From Aquabacterium sp029268225 (lineage in GTDB: Bacteria > Pseudomonadota > Gammaproteobacteria > Burkholderiales > Burkholderiaceae_C): a DNA stretch of 64,000 nucleotides. Positions 16,904 through 24,574 of this stretch are shown one piece after another. The position numbers were made by a program, and so were the translations under genes. Where the stretch lies: contig NZ_JBBEYB010000006.1 in NCBI RefSeq assembly GCF_037482285.1, forward strand, positions 146,177-210,176, in the 5' to 3' direction. A model generated the notes under the pieces. The model ran no database searches and had not been told where the DNA came from. It saw only the letters and a list, made by a program, of their open reading frames with translations. Position 1 is the first letter of the stretch; each line of letters starts with the position of its first letter.

Positions 16904-17998
16904 ATGAACGCCCCCCACCCCACCCTCAGCGCCCTGGCGATTGGCAACATCACGTTGCCGAATCGCCTGTTCGTGGCGCCCATGGCCGGGGTGACGGACC
17001 GCCCGTTCCGCCAGCTGTGCAAAAGCCTGGGCGCAGGCTACGCGGTCAGCGAGATGGTGACGTCGCGCAAGGACCTGTGGCACACGCTCAAGACCTCGCG
17101 CCGCGCCAACCACGACGGTGAAACCCGCCCGATCGCCGTGCAGATTGCCGGCACCGACGCGGCCATGATGGCCGAGGCCGCCGCCTACAACATCGACCGC
17201 GGCGCGCAAATCATCGACATCAACATGGGCTGCCCAGCCAAGAAGGTGTGCAACAAATGGGCGGGCTCGGCCTTGATGCAGGACGAGCCGCTGGCCTTGC
17301 AGATCGTGGAAGCGGTGGTGGCCGCCTGCGCGCCTCACAACGTCCCGGTGACGCTGAAGATGCGCACCGGCTGGAGCCAGCAGCACAAGAACGCCGAGCG
17401 CATTGCCCGCGCAGCTGAGCAGGCCGGCGTCGCCATGCTGACCGTGCACGGCCGTACCCGTGAACAAGGCTACAAGGGCCAGGCCGAGTACGACACGATT
17501 GCCGCCGTCAAAGCCGCCGTGCGCGTGCCGGTGGTGGCCAATGGCGACATCACCACACCCGAGAAAGCGTTGGCCGTGCTGCAGCACACCGGCGCCGACG
17601 CCCTCATGATCGGCCGCGCCGCGCAAGGCCGCCCCTGGATTTTTGGCGACATCGCCCACTTCCTGGCCACCGGCACGCACCGCGCCGCGCCGCTGACGCA
17701 GCAGGTCAAGCAGTGGCTGCTGGCCCACCTCGACGACCACTACGGCCTGTACGGCGAGTTCGCCGGCGTGCGCACCGCCCGCAAGCACATCGGCTGGGCC
17801 GTGCGCGCCCTGCCCGGCGGCGAGGCCTTTCGCAGCCGCATGAACGCGCTCGACAGCTGCGCCGCGCAGGTGCAGGCCGTGGCCGACTATTTTGATGAAC
17901 TCAGCCTCGATCACGATCGCCTGCCCGCTGGGGCCGTGGACGTGAGCGAGGACGACGACGCGCAGGAGGCCAGGGAGGCCTCCTGCACAGCGAATTGA
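16904..17998 (+). CDS. dusB: tRNA-dihydrouridine synthase B
   Basis: 364 residues from ATG 16904; the open frame extends further upstream but that part overlaps the promoter and is not Dus-like. FMN-dependent reduction of uridine in the tRNA D-loop. Motifs: FVAPMAGVTDRPFRQL at the N-terminus, IDINMGCPAKKVCNKWAGSA (about 95-115) with the catalytic Cys region, TVHGRTREQGY (about 178), VVANGDI and ALMIGRAAQGRPWIFGDI. Arrangement dusB-fis is the classical proteobacterial operon. The last 20 residues are acidic and unlike the core. Confidence 0.94.
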   Translation: MNAPHPTLSALAIGNITLPNRLFVAPMAGVTDRPFRQLCKSLGAGYAVSEMVTSRKDLWHTLKTSRRANHDGETRPIAVQIAGTDAAMMAEAAAYNIDRGAQIIDINMGCPAKKVCNKWAGSALMQDEPLALQIVEAVVAACAPHNVPVTLKMRTGWSQQHKNAERIARAAEQAGVAMLTVHGRTREQGYKGQAEYDTIAAVKAAVRVPVVANGDITTPEKALAVLQHTGADALMIGRAAQGRPWIFGDIAHFLATGTHRAAPLTQQVKQWLLAHLDDHYGLYGEFAGVRTARKHIGWAVRALPGGEAFRSRMNALDSCAAQVQAVADYFDELSLDHDRLPAGAVDVSEDDDAQEAREASCTAN

Positions 17999-18003
17999 TT
18001 GAT

Positions 18004-18240
18004 ATGAGCAAGAAGAACATCCAAGACTGCATCAAGGACAACCTGGAAGGCTACTTCCACGACCTGCGTGGCGCCGAGCCGCACGCCGTGTACGACATGG
18101 TCGTCAATGCGGTGGAGCGCCCGATGCTGGAAGTGGTGATGCAACGTGCCGAGGGCAACCAGTCCAAGGCCGCCGACTGGCTGGGCATCAACCGCAACAC
18201 CCTGCGTCGCAAGCTCCTGGAGCACAAGCTCATCAAGTGA
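18004..18240 (+). CDS. fis: Nucleoid protein Fis
   Basis: 78 residues from ATG 18004, six bases after the dusB stop; a TTG at 17995 overlapping dusB is a possible alternative start. The C-terminal helix-turn-helix is clear (EGNQSKAADWLGINRNTLRRKL, quoted in part: AADWLGINRNTLRRK, about 55-72). The protein is shorter than E. coli Fis (98 residues): the N-terminal beta-hairpin arm is reduced, as usual in betaproteobacteria. Translation is likely coupled to dusB as no good ribosome-binding site is seen. Confidence 0.9.
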   Translation: MSKKNIQDCIKDNLEGYFHDLRGAEPHAVYDMVVNAVERPMLEVVMQRAEGNQSKAADWLGINRNTLRRKLLEHKLIK

Positions 18241-18285
18241 ACCTGTTTTTGCATCCCCACGATCTTTGAACTGAAGGAAGACCCC

Positions 18286-19875
18286 ATGGCCTTGACCGCC
18301 TTGCTGTCCGTGTCCGACAAGACCGGCATCGTTGAATTTGCCCAGGCGCTGAACGCCCAGGGCGTGCGCCTGCTGTCCACCGGCGGCACCGCCAAGCTGC
18401 TGGCCGAAAAGGGCCTGCCCGTGACCGAGGTGTCGGAAATCACCGGCTTCCCAGAAATGCTGGACGGCCGCGTCAAGACGCTGCACCCGCGCGTGCACGG
18501 TGGCATCCTGGCTCGCCGCGATCTGCCCGAGCACATGGCCGCTCTGAAGGAACACGGCATCGACACCATCGACATGCTGGTGGTCAACCTCTACCCCTTC
18601 GCCCAGGCTACCGCCAAGGCCGATTGCACGCTGGAAAACGCCATCGAGAACATCGACATCGGCGGCCCCACCATGCTGCGCGCGGCTGCCAAGAACTGGC
18701 AGGACGTGGCCGTGATCATCGACCCGGTCGACTATGAACAGGTGCTGTCGGAAATGAAGCTTGAGGGCATCACCCGTTCGACCAAGTTCATGCTGGCCAA
18801 GAAGGTGTTTGCCCACACCGCCGCCTACGACGGCATGATCACCAACTACCTGACCTCGCTGGAAGCCGGTGCCGAGCTGGCCACCGAAGCCGTGCCCGCC
18901 AAGGCCGAGTACCCCGCCGTCTACAACCTGCAACTGCACAAGGTGCAGGGCATGCGTTACGGCGAGAACCCGCACCAGTCGGCCGCGTTTTACCGTGAAG
19001 CCGCTCCCGTGGTCAGCACCCTGGCCAACTGGACGCAGATCCAGGGCAAGGAACTGTCCTTCAACAACATCGCCGACGCCGATGCCGCGTGGGAATGCGT
19101 GAAGGCCTTTGAAGCCCCGGCTTGCGTGATCATCAAACACGCCAACCCCTGCGGCGTGGCCGTGGGCGCCGGCCCGCTGCAGGCCTACACCCAGGCTTTG
19201 AAGACCGACCCGACCTCGGCGTTTGGCGGCATCATGGCCTTCAACCGCGTGGTGGACGTGGACGTGATCGACGCCATCAACGCCAACAAGCAGTTCGTGG
19301 AAGTGGTGATCGCGCCGAAGTTCACCGATGCCGCGCGAGCTGCCTATGCCTCCAAGCAGAACGTGCGTCTGCTGGAAGTGCCGCTGGACGACGCCACCCG
19401 CAAACTGGGCAACGCCCTGGACTTCAAGCGCGTCGGCGGCGGCATGCTGCTGCAATCGGCGGACAACATTGACATCGTCGGCGACATCAAGGTCGTGACC
19501 AAGCTGCAGCCCACCGAGCAGCAGATGAAGGACATGCTGTTTGCCTGGACCGTGGCCCGCTTCGTCAAGAGCAACGCCATCGTGTTCTGCAAGGACGGCA
19601 TGACCATGGGCGTGGGCGCCGGCCAGATGAGCCGCCTGGACTCGGCCCGCATCGCCTCGATCAAGGCGCAACACGCCGGTCTGAGCCTGCAAGGCACCGC
19701 CGTTGCGTCGGACGCGTTCTTCCCGTTCCGCGACGGCCTGGATGTGGTGGTCGATGCGGGCGCGACCTGCGTGATCCATCCGGGTGGTTCGATGCGCGAC
19801 GATGAAGTCATCGCGGCTGCTGACGAGCGTGGCATTGCCATGGTCTTCACTGGCACGCGTCACTTCCGTCACTGA
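18286..19875 (+). CDS. purH: Bifunctional AICAR transformylase / IMP cyclohydrolase
   Basis: 529 residues, the normal length. Catalyses the last two steps of IMP synthesis. The N-terminal MGS-like cyclohydrolase domain (about 1-150) shows SVSDKTGIVEFA, LLSTGGTAKLL and GRVKTLHPRVHGG; the C-terminal transformylase domain shows MRYGENPHQSA (about 223), the catalytic His in IKHANPCGVA and SDAFFPFRDG near the end. AAGGA at 18274-18278 is the ribosome-binding site. It follows fis by 45 bases and ends in a strong terminator. Confidence 0.97.
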   Translation: MALTALLSVSDKTGIVEFAQALNAQGVRLLSTGGTAKLLAEKGLPVTEVSEITGFPEMLDGRVKTLHPRVHGGILARRDLPEHMAALKEHGIDTIDMLVVNLYPFAQATAKADCTLENAIENIDIGGPTMLRAAAKNWQDVAVIIDPVDYEQVLSEMKLEGITRSTKFMLAKKVFAHTAAYDGMITNYLTSLEAGAELATEAVPAKAEYPAVYNLQLHKVQGMRYGENPHQSAAFYREAAPVVSTLANWTQIQGKELSFNNIADADAAWECVKAFEAPACVIIKHANPCGVAVGAGPLQAYTQALKTDPTSAFGGIMAFNRVVDVDVIDAINANKQFVEVVIAPKFTDAARAAYASKQNVRLLEVPLDDATRKLGNALDFKRVGGGMLLQSADNIDIVGDIKVVTKLQPTEQQMKDMLFAWTVARFVKSNAIVFCKDGMTMGVGAGQMSRLDSARIASIKAQHAGLSLQGTAVASDAFFPFRDGLDVVVDAGATCVIHPGGSMRDDEVIAAADERGIAMVFTGTRHFRH

Positions 19876-19931
19876 TCGATGCTGCGACTGGCGCCGGCCA
19901 CGTACCGACGCGCCATCGCGATGCACACACC

Positions 19932-19955
19932 AAAGGCCCTTCGGGGCCTTTTTCT
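19932..19955 (+). terminator. Terminator after purH
   Basis: Perfect 8-bp stem AAAGGCCC (19932-19939) / GGGCCTTT (19944-19951) closed by a stable TTCG tetraloop and followed by a T-rich run. It ends the dusB-fis-purH unit. Confidence 0.92.
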
Positions 19956-19984
19956 TTTTCTGCGCCCAGCTTGAAACTCGCCCA

Positions 19985-20012
19985 TTTACTTCGTATGCGA
20001 AGCACTTATACT
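19985..20012 (+). promoter_or_regulatory. Promoter of the marR-hydrolase unit
   Basis: TTTACT (19985-19990) and TATACT (20007-20012), spaced by 16 bases, form a plausible sigma-70 promoter. The operator arms at 19990-20002 and 20011-20023 fill the spacer and overlap the -10, so repressor binding would exclude polymerase. Confidence 0.6.
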
Positions 20013-20023
20013 TCGCATACGAA
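19990..20023. promoter_or_regulatory. MarR-type operator, 13-bp perfect inverted repeat
   Basis: TTCGTATGCGAAG (19990-20002) and CTTCGCATACGAA (20011-20023) are exact reverse complements separated by 8 bases. Each arm is itself a near-palindrome of the form TTCG-n4-CGAA, so the site could hold two MarR dimers. It lies 16 bases before the MarR start codon, consistent with autoregulation. Confidence 0.8.
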
Positions 20024-20038
20024 ACAAATCAATGGATC

Positions 20039-20488
20039 ATGGCTGACCGTCCCCGCTTGATCTTCATGCTCAACAGTGCCCAACGCCGGCTCCAGCAATG
20101 GATGACCGCCCAACAGGCCTGGGCCACCGCCTCCGGGGGCAATGCGCCCACCTCGGCCCAAAGCGGCGTGCTGTTCGCGCTGGCCAAAGCCGATGGCGCC
20201 ACCATGGGCCAGCTGGCCGAGGCGCTCGACCTGGCGCCCTCGGCCGTCTCGGGGCTGATTCAGCGCATGGAGGCCTTGCACTGGGTGCAACGCCGTCCCT
20301 GCCCGGACGATGCCCGCACCCAGCGCGTCTGGCTGCAGGATGCTGGCCGCACCCAGTTACCGGCCCTGAAACAGGCGCTCAGGCGCATCAACACCCGCCT
20401 GTACGAAGGCTTCTCTGACGAGGAGTTGCAGACCGTGGCCCGCTGGCTGCGTCATGTGCAACACCTCGATGACCATTCCCCTCGCTGA
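20039..20488 (+). CDS. MarR-family transcriptional regulator
   Basis: 149 residues from ATG 20039; the frame is open further upstream through the operator and terminator but that part is not coding. Winged helix-turn-helix of the MarR family: PTSAQSGVLFALAKADGATMGQLAEALDLAP followed by the recognition helix SAVSGLIQRMEALHWVQRR (about residues 70-90) and the wing PDDARTQRVWL. It probably represses itself and the hydrolase gene 8 bases downstream through the operator at 19990-20023. The effector ligand is unknown. Confidence 0.9.
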   Translation: MADRPRLIFMLNSAQRRLQQWMTAQQAWATASGGNAPTSAQSGVLFALAKADGATMGQLAEALDLAPSAVSGLIQRMEALHWVQRRPCPDDARTQRVWLQDAGRTQLPALKQALRRINTRLYEGFSDEELQTVARWLRHVQHLDDHSPR

Positions 20489-20496
20489 GATCCCTC

Positions 20497-21381
20497 ATGA
20501 CCCGCACCTCCCCTTCTGATGGCATCGAACGCGTCGAGATCACCTGCGCGGACGGCGTTCGCTTGCACGGACATCTCGTGCGCAGCCGCTCGGACGCCCC
20601 CGCAGGCCTGCCCGTGTTGCTGAGTCCGGCCACCGGCGTGAAACAGCATTACTACCTGCGCTTCGTGCACTGGCTGGCCCAGCAGGGGCATGACGTTCTG
20701 GTGTTCGACTACCGCGGCATCGGCCTGTCCCTGCACGGCCCGCTGAAACACTGTCGCGCCTCGCTGGCCGAGTGGGGGCAGCAGGATCAGGTCGCGGCGC
20801 TGGACTGGCTGCTGCAGCGCACCGGCAGCGCGCAGGCCTTGCTGCTGGGCCACAGCGCCGGTGGTCAGATGATCGGGCTACTGCCCAACCACCATCGCGT
20901 TGCCCGCCTGGTGGGCGTGTCGGCCTCGACGGGCTGGCTGCGCGGCATGCGCCCCGGCTTCCGCATGAAGGCCTGGTTTGGCCTGCGCGGCGTGATCCCG
21001 ATGGGCGTGCGCTTCAAGGGCTATGCCCCCACCGCCGCGATTGGCCTGGGCGAGAACCTGCCCGCCCGCGTGGGCCTGCAATGGGGGCAATGGTGTGCCG
21101 CGGGTGGCTATGCCACCAACGCCGTGCGCCACCACCCCGAGCACGACTTCCATGCGCAAGTGCGCACGCCGATCACGGTGCTGCACGCATCCGACGATGA
21201 CATTGCCACCGACGCCACCGTGGCCGACCTGCTGCGCACCTTCCCCGCCGCGCCGAAGCAGGCCATCCGGGTGCAGCCCGCACAGCATGGGCTGAAAAGC
21301 CTGGGGCACATCGACTGGTTCCGATCATCTCACCGCGCTGTGTGGCCCCTGATCGCGGCGGCCCTGCGCGGTCAATCTTGA
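20497..21381 (+). CDS. Alpha/beta hydrolase (predicted, COG4757-like)
   Basis: 294 residues. Nucleophile elbow GHSAGG (about residue 115), the strand-6 acid region ITVLHASDDDIA (about 226) and a C-terminal His in LKSLGHIDWF (about 270). The early SPATGVKQHYY and FDYRGIGLS are typical of this uncharacterised hydrolase group. Directly after the MarR gene and under its likely control. A second member of the same group is at 37973-38848. Substrate unknown; an ester or acyl-thioester is plausible. Confidence 0.8.
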   Translation: MTRTSPSDGIERVEITCADGVRLHGHLVRSRSDAPAGLPVLLSPATGVKQHYYLRFVHWLAQQGHDVLVFDYRGIGLSLHGPLKHCRASLAEWGQQDQVAALDWLLQRTGSAQALLLGHSAGGQMIGLLPNHHRVARLVGVSASTGWLRGMRPGFRMKAWFGLRGVIPMGVRFKGYAPTAAIGLGENLPARVGLQWGQWCAAGGYATNAVRHHPEHDFHAQVRTPITVLHASDDDIATDATVADLLRTFPAAPKQAIRVQPAQHGLKSLGHIDWFRSSHRAVWPLIAAALRGQS

Positions 21382-21433
21382 ACGGCAAATTGGCGTAAGC
21401 TGCGGGCGGTTTGCATCCCCAGGAGTTGACCTC

Positions 21434-22477
21434 ATGCTGAGGTGTCTGCCCGCGCGGCGTCACAGCGCTTTGTCGGTGGTTTGCGCGGCCCTCGCCTGCG
21501 CCGCCCAGGCCGAACCGCAGGTCATCGAGAACAGCCTGGGCATGAAACTGGTGCGCATCCCGGCCGGCGAGTTCATGATGGGCAGTGCCGAATTGCCGGC
21601 AGCCCTCGCCCAGGCCTTCCCCGGCTACGAGCCCGAACGCTTCACGCAACTGCACGACGAAGCGCCCGTGCACCGTGTGCGCATCTCGCGTGCTTTCTAC
21701 ATGGGTCAGCACGAGGTCACCGTCGGCCAGTTCCGGCGCTTCCTGGCGGCATCCGGCTACGTCCCCCAATCGGTGGCCGACGGCACCGGGGGGTTTGGCT
21801 ACAGCGCCGACCACGTGACCCGGCGCCAACCGAATCAGGACGCCTTTGCGGGACGCGATCCGAAGTACTCCTGGCAGAACCCGGGCTTCACCCAAGGCGA
21901 TGACGAACCGGTGGTCAACGTCAGTTGGCACGATGCGCAGACCCTGGCACGCTGGCTGAGCCAAACCGAACAACGCACCTACCGCCTGCCCACCGAAGCC
22001 GAGTGGGAATACGCCTGCCGCGCCGGCACCACCACCCGCTACCCCCATGGCGACGATCCCACCAAGCTGACCCAGGCCGCCAACGTCTTCGATGCCGCCG
22101 CCGCAACGCACTGGCCGCTGTGGGCCGACCGCGCCGTGAAGGCCAGCGACGGCTTCGCCTTCACCGCCCCGGTTGGCAGCCTGGCGCCCAATGCCTTCGG
22201 CTTGTACGACATGCTGGGCAATGTCTGGGAATGGACGGCCGACTGGCACGAAGACGACTACTATGCCCACTCGCCCGAGGTCGATCCGCCGGGGCCGGCC
22301 GACGGCTCGGTGCGCGTGCGCCGCGGAGGCTCATGGCACACCTGGGCGTTCTATGCCCGCTGCAGCTACCGCAACTGGAATGCTGCCAGCACCCGCTACA
22401 CCCTGGTGGGCATCCGACTGCTCATGCAAGACGCCTCCCCCACCCCGAACGAACACCGCGCCCCACACGCCCCATGA
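21434..22477 (+). CDS. Formylglycine-generating-enzyme-like (SUMF1) secreted protein
   Basis: 347 residues with a signal peptide ending near ACAAQA. The SUMF1/FGE-sulfatase fold is evident: NSLGMKLVRIPAGEFMMGS (about 37-55), APVHRVRISRAFYMGQHEVT, YRLPTEAEWEYACRAGT (about 183-200), ALFGLYDMLGNVWEWTADW-type stretch (about 255-275) and RRGGSWHTWAFYARCSYRNW (about 300). True FGEs have a Cys pair in the GGSW...C region; here only the second remains (ARCSYR), so sulfatase activation is doubtful. Family members are also found as ergothioneine-type or structural proteins. CAGGAG precedes the start. Its stop overlaps the ruvC start (ATGA). Confidence 0.85.
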   Translation: MLRCLPARRHSALSVVCAALACAAQAEPQVIENSLGMKLVRIPAGEFMMGSAELPAALAQAFPGYEPERFTQLHDEAPVHRVRISRAFYMGQHEVTVGQFRRFLAASGYVPQSVADGTGGFGYSADHVTRRQPNQDAFAGRDPKYSWQNPGFTQGDDEPVVNVSWHDAQTLARWLSQTEQRTYRLPTEAEWEYACRAGTTTRYPHGDDPTKLTQAANVFDAAAATHWPLWADRAVKASDGFAFTAPVGSLAPNAFGLYDMLGNVWEWTADWHEDDYYAHSPEVDPPGPADGSVRVRRGGSWHTWAFYARCSYRNWNAASTRYTLVGIRLLMQDASPTPNEHRAPHAP

Positions 22478-23028
22478 GAATCCTCGGCATCGACCCTGGC
22501 TTGCAGACCACCGGTTTCGGGGTGATTGAAACCGAAGGCCCCCGCCTGCATTACGTGGCCAGCGGCACCATCAAGACCAAGGAAGCCGCCCAAGGCGACC
22601 TGCCCTCGCGGCTGAAACTGATCTTCGAAGGGGTGCGCGAAGTCGTGGCGCGCTACGAGCCCGAACAGGCCTCGGTCGAGATCGTGTTCGTGAACGTGAA
22701 CCCGCAGTCCACGTTGCTGCTGGGTCAGGCACGTGGCGCCGCGATCGCCGGGCTGCTGGCCAGTCCGACCTCACCCCAGGTCTCGGAATACACGGCCTTG
22801 CAGATGAAGAAAGCCGTGGTTGGGCACGGGCACGCCGCCAAGGCCCAGATCCGTCACATGGTGATGCGCCTGCTGAATCTGCCGCGCGAACCGAACAACG
22901 ACGCCTCCGACGCTTTGGGCCTGGCCATTTGCCACGCCCACGCCGGTCATGCCATGGCGCAAATGGCCAAAGCCACCGAGTTGACCCGGCGTACCCACGC
23001 CCAGATCAAGGGCGGACGGGTGTACTGA
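22474..23028 (+). CDS. ruvC: Holliday junction resolvase RuvC
   Basis: 184 residues from ATG 22474. Catalytic acidic residues are in the expected places: ILGIDPGLQTTG (Asp7), SVEIVFVNVNPQST (Glu about 66) and NNDASDALGLAICH (Asp pair about 140). It cuts Holliday junctions with RuvAB during recombinational repair. ruvA and ruvB are not adjacent; instead it is translationally coupled by a 4-base overlap to an FGE-like gene, an odd partner. Convergent with the carbonic anhydrase gene, 12 bases apart. Confidence 0.95.
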   Translation: MRILGIDPGLQTTGFGVIETEGPRLHYVASGTIKTKEAAQGDLPSRLKLIFEGVREVVARYEPEQASVEIVFVNVNPQSTLLLGQARGAAIAGLLASPTSPQVSEYTALQMKKAVVGHGHAAKAQIRHMVMRLLNLPREPNNDASDALGLAICHAHAGHAMAQMAKATELTRRTHAQIKGGRVY

Positions 23029-23043
23029 GCCCGCAGGGGCTCA
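23026..23043. other. Small hairpin joining the ends of ruvC and the carbonic anhydrase gene
   Basis: TGAGCCC (23026-23032) and GGGCTCA (23037-23043) form a perfect 7-bp stem with a GCAG loop. Each arm begins with the stop codon of one of the two convergent genes. There is no clear T-run on either side, so terminator function is uncertain. Confidence 0.5.
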
Positions 23044-24159
23044 AAGACCTTCCTTGATCAGGCGGCCCGAAGTCGGCTGCACGGGGCGCGCATTCATCGG
23101 GTAGAGGCGGTGGAAGATGTCGATCTGGTCGATCGACACGGTGACCGGCTGCTTCATCACCATCCACAGCACGTTCTCCGTGCAGGGCGGCGTGGTGAGC
23201 GAGCCCATGTAGGTGTAGTACTGGGCGCGCTGGGCGGGCAGGATCTGGCTCGGGTCCATCGGCGCCTGGGCCAGTTGCTCCTGATGCTTCTCCAGCGGCA
23301 GGTTGTTCCACACCTGCTGGATCAGTGGCTGGGACTCGCCTTGGTCCAGCAACACGGCCACCACCGCATGCTGCCCGGCCGGGCTCTTGTGCAGCAGATG
23401 CGCCGACATCGGATAGGCACGGCCGTTCACCCGCTCCTCGCTGGGGCGGTGAAAGTGCATGGCCACCAGCTCGTAGCGTTGGCCCATCACCGTGATGCTG
23501 TTGCCCAGATCGAACTTGACCTCCACTGTGCGACCGGTGTCGATCACGCGGAAACGCGTCGGACGGTAGTCGAACTGGATCGGGTCGAGGTGAACCGGCA
23601 GACCGTCGCGGATGTCGATGGGACTTTGGCGTTTGCCCAACATGCACAGCCGGTAAGCGGGCTTGAGCTGCCCCCAGGCATCTGGCCCGGTCGCCCCGCT
23701 GTAGGCCCAATCCACATCTCGGCCGTTCAACAAACGCTGTTGCAAGGGGTCCTGAGAGGCCAAGGCCACATCGGCCGAGGCCTTCACGGCGGCCGGGCGC
23801 TTGGCACGACTGGCCGGCGGCGTGACTTTCACGACCGGCGCCGCCGCACGCTTGGCCGCCACCTCGGAAATCTTCTGGTCAATGAGGTCGGCCAACTCGC
23901 TCATCGAGACGCCCTGAGCCTCTGACTTGGCCGGCGCCTTGGCGCTGTCCTTGCCAGGCTCTTTGGCCTGCTCACCTTTGCGCTGAAAGAACTGCGGCGG
24001 CTTCGACAGGGTCGGACGGATGCTCTTGGACGCGGCCGGCTCGGTTTCAGCCGGCGCCTCGGCGGCACGCACCGAACCGGAGGTCAAGGACAAAGCAAAG
24101 CCCGCCGCGCAGGCCAGAGCCAGTACGGTCAAGCGCGGGAATGCGAACGTGGGCATCAT
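23041..24159 (-). CDS. Periplasmic alpha-type carbonic anhydrase with long N-terminal extension
   Basis: 372 residues from the ATG pair 24159/24156; the frame extends further upstream but into rnpB. Signal peptide to about GSVRAAEA, then about 115 residues rich in Ala, Lys and Pro with a short amphipathic helix (SELADLIDQKISEVAAKR). The alpha-CA domain begins about residue 145 (WAYSGATGPDAWG) and shows KRQSPIDIRDG, the zinc His pair in AMHFHRPSEE, the third zinc His in SAHLLHK and TTPPCTENVLW. It interconverts CO2 and bicarbonate in the periplasm. The extension is unlike typical bacterial alpha-CAs (about 240 residues) and may hold the enzyme near the cell wall. Confidence 0.9.
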   Translation of the reverse strand: MMPTFAFPRLTVLALACAAGFALSLTSGSVRAAEAPAETEPAASKSIRPTLSKPPQFFQRKGEQAKEPGKDSAKAPAKSEAQGVSMSELADLIDQKISEVAAKRAAAPVVKVTPPASRAKRPAAVKASADVALASQDPLQQRLLNGRDVDWAYSGATGPDAWGQLKPAYRLCMLGKRQSPIDIRDGLPVHLDPIQFDYRPTRFRVIDTGRTVEVKFDLGNSITVMGQRYELVAMHFHRPSEERVNGRAYPMSAHLLHKSPAGQHAVVAVLLDQGESQPLIQQVWNNLPLEKHQEQLAQAPMDPSQILPAQRAQYYTYMGSLTTPPCTENVLWMVMKQPVTVSIDQIDIFHRLYPMNARPVQPTSGRLIKEGL

Positions 24160-24235
24160 GGTCGAAGTCTCCGGCATACGCCTTGTTTTCGGCAGATGAC
24201 AGGCCCAACTTGACCCTGACGTTGGGAAAATAAGT

Positions 24236-24562
24236 GTGAAGTCAGCCGATAGGCCGGATTCTGTGCGATTCCGTGTCTCGCGACGCTGAACCGTGACCGC
24301 CATTCCTCTGGGCCGCCTGTCGCCAGAGCGGCTCGATGCCACCTACCCGCACACTCCCCGGGCCAGGTCAACGTGTGCCTATTTGGTGTTGCTGCGCGTA
24401 GAGATTGCCCGTTTCACCCGAACTGAATCGGCTCGTCTCTGTTGCTCTGATCCTCACCTCGCGGTGGAGAGGTGTTACCTCCTACGCTGCCCTGTGCAGT
24501 CCGGACCTTCCTCCAGTGCGCCCTTTCGGGCCTTGCACCAGCGGCGGTCTGGCTGACTTCAC
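24236..24562 (-). ncRNA. rnpB: RNase P RNA, type A
   Basis: Read on the minus strand the RNA opens with GAAGTCAGCCAGACCGCCGC near 24560, contains the conserved GGAGGAAGGTCCGGACTGCA segment (CR-I), and closes with ACAGAATCCGGCCTATCGG and GGCTGACTTC (end at about 24238); the two termini pair to form P1. Length about 325 nt fits the bacterial A type. It is the catalytic RNA that matures tRNA 5' ends. This is the only stretch over 300 bases without a protein gene. Confidence 0.95.
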
Positions 24563-24568
24563 CCGCGC

Positions 24569-24574
24569 ATTATC
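24569..24574 (-). promoter_or_regulatory. Candidate -10 box of rnpB, overlapping the upstream exporter stop codon
   Basis: GATAAT on the minus strand, 7-10 bases before the RNA 5' end. It contains the TAA stop (24570-24572) of the exporter gene. No good -35 at 17 bases is seen (CGCCTG). Confidence 0.5.

Noticed and set aside
17911..19926. 671-residue open frame on the minus strand
   Set aside because: Antisense to purH and fis; purH is unmistakable and the shadow has no recognisable motif.
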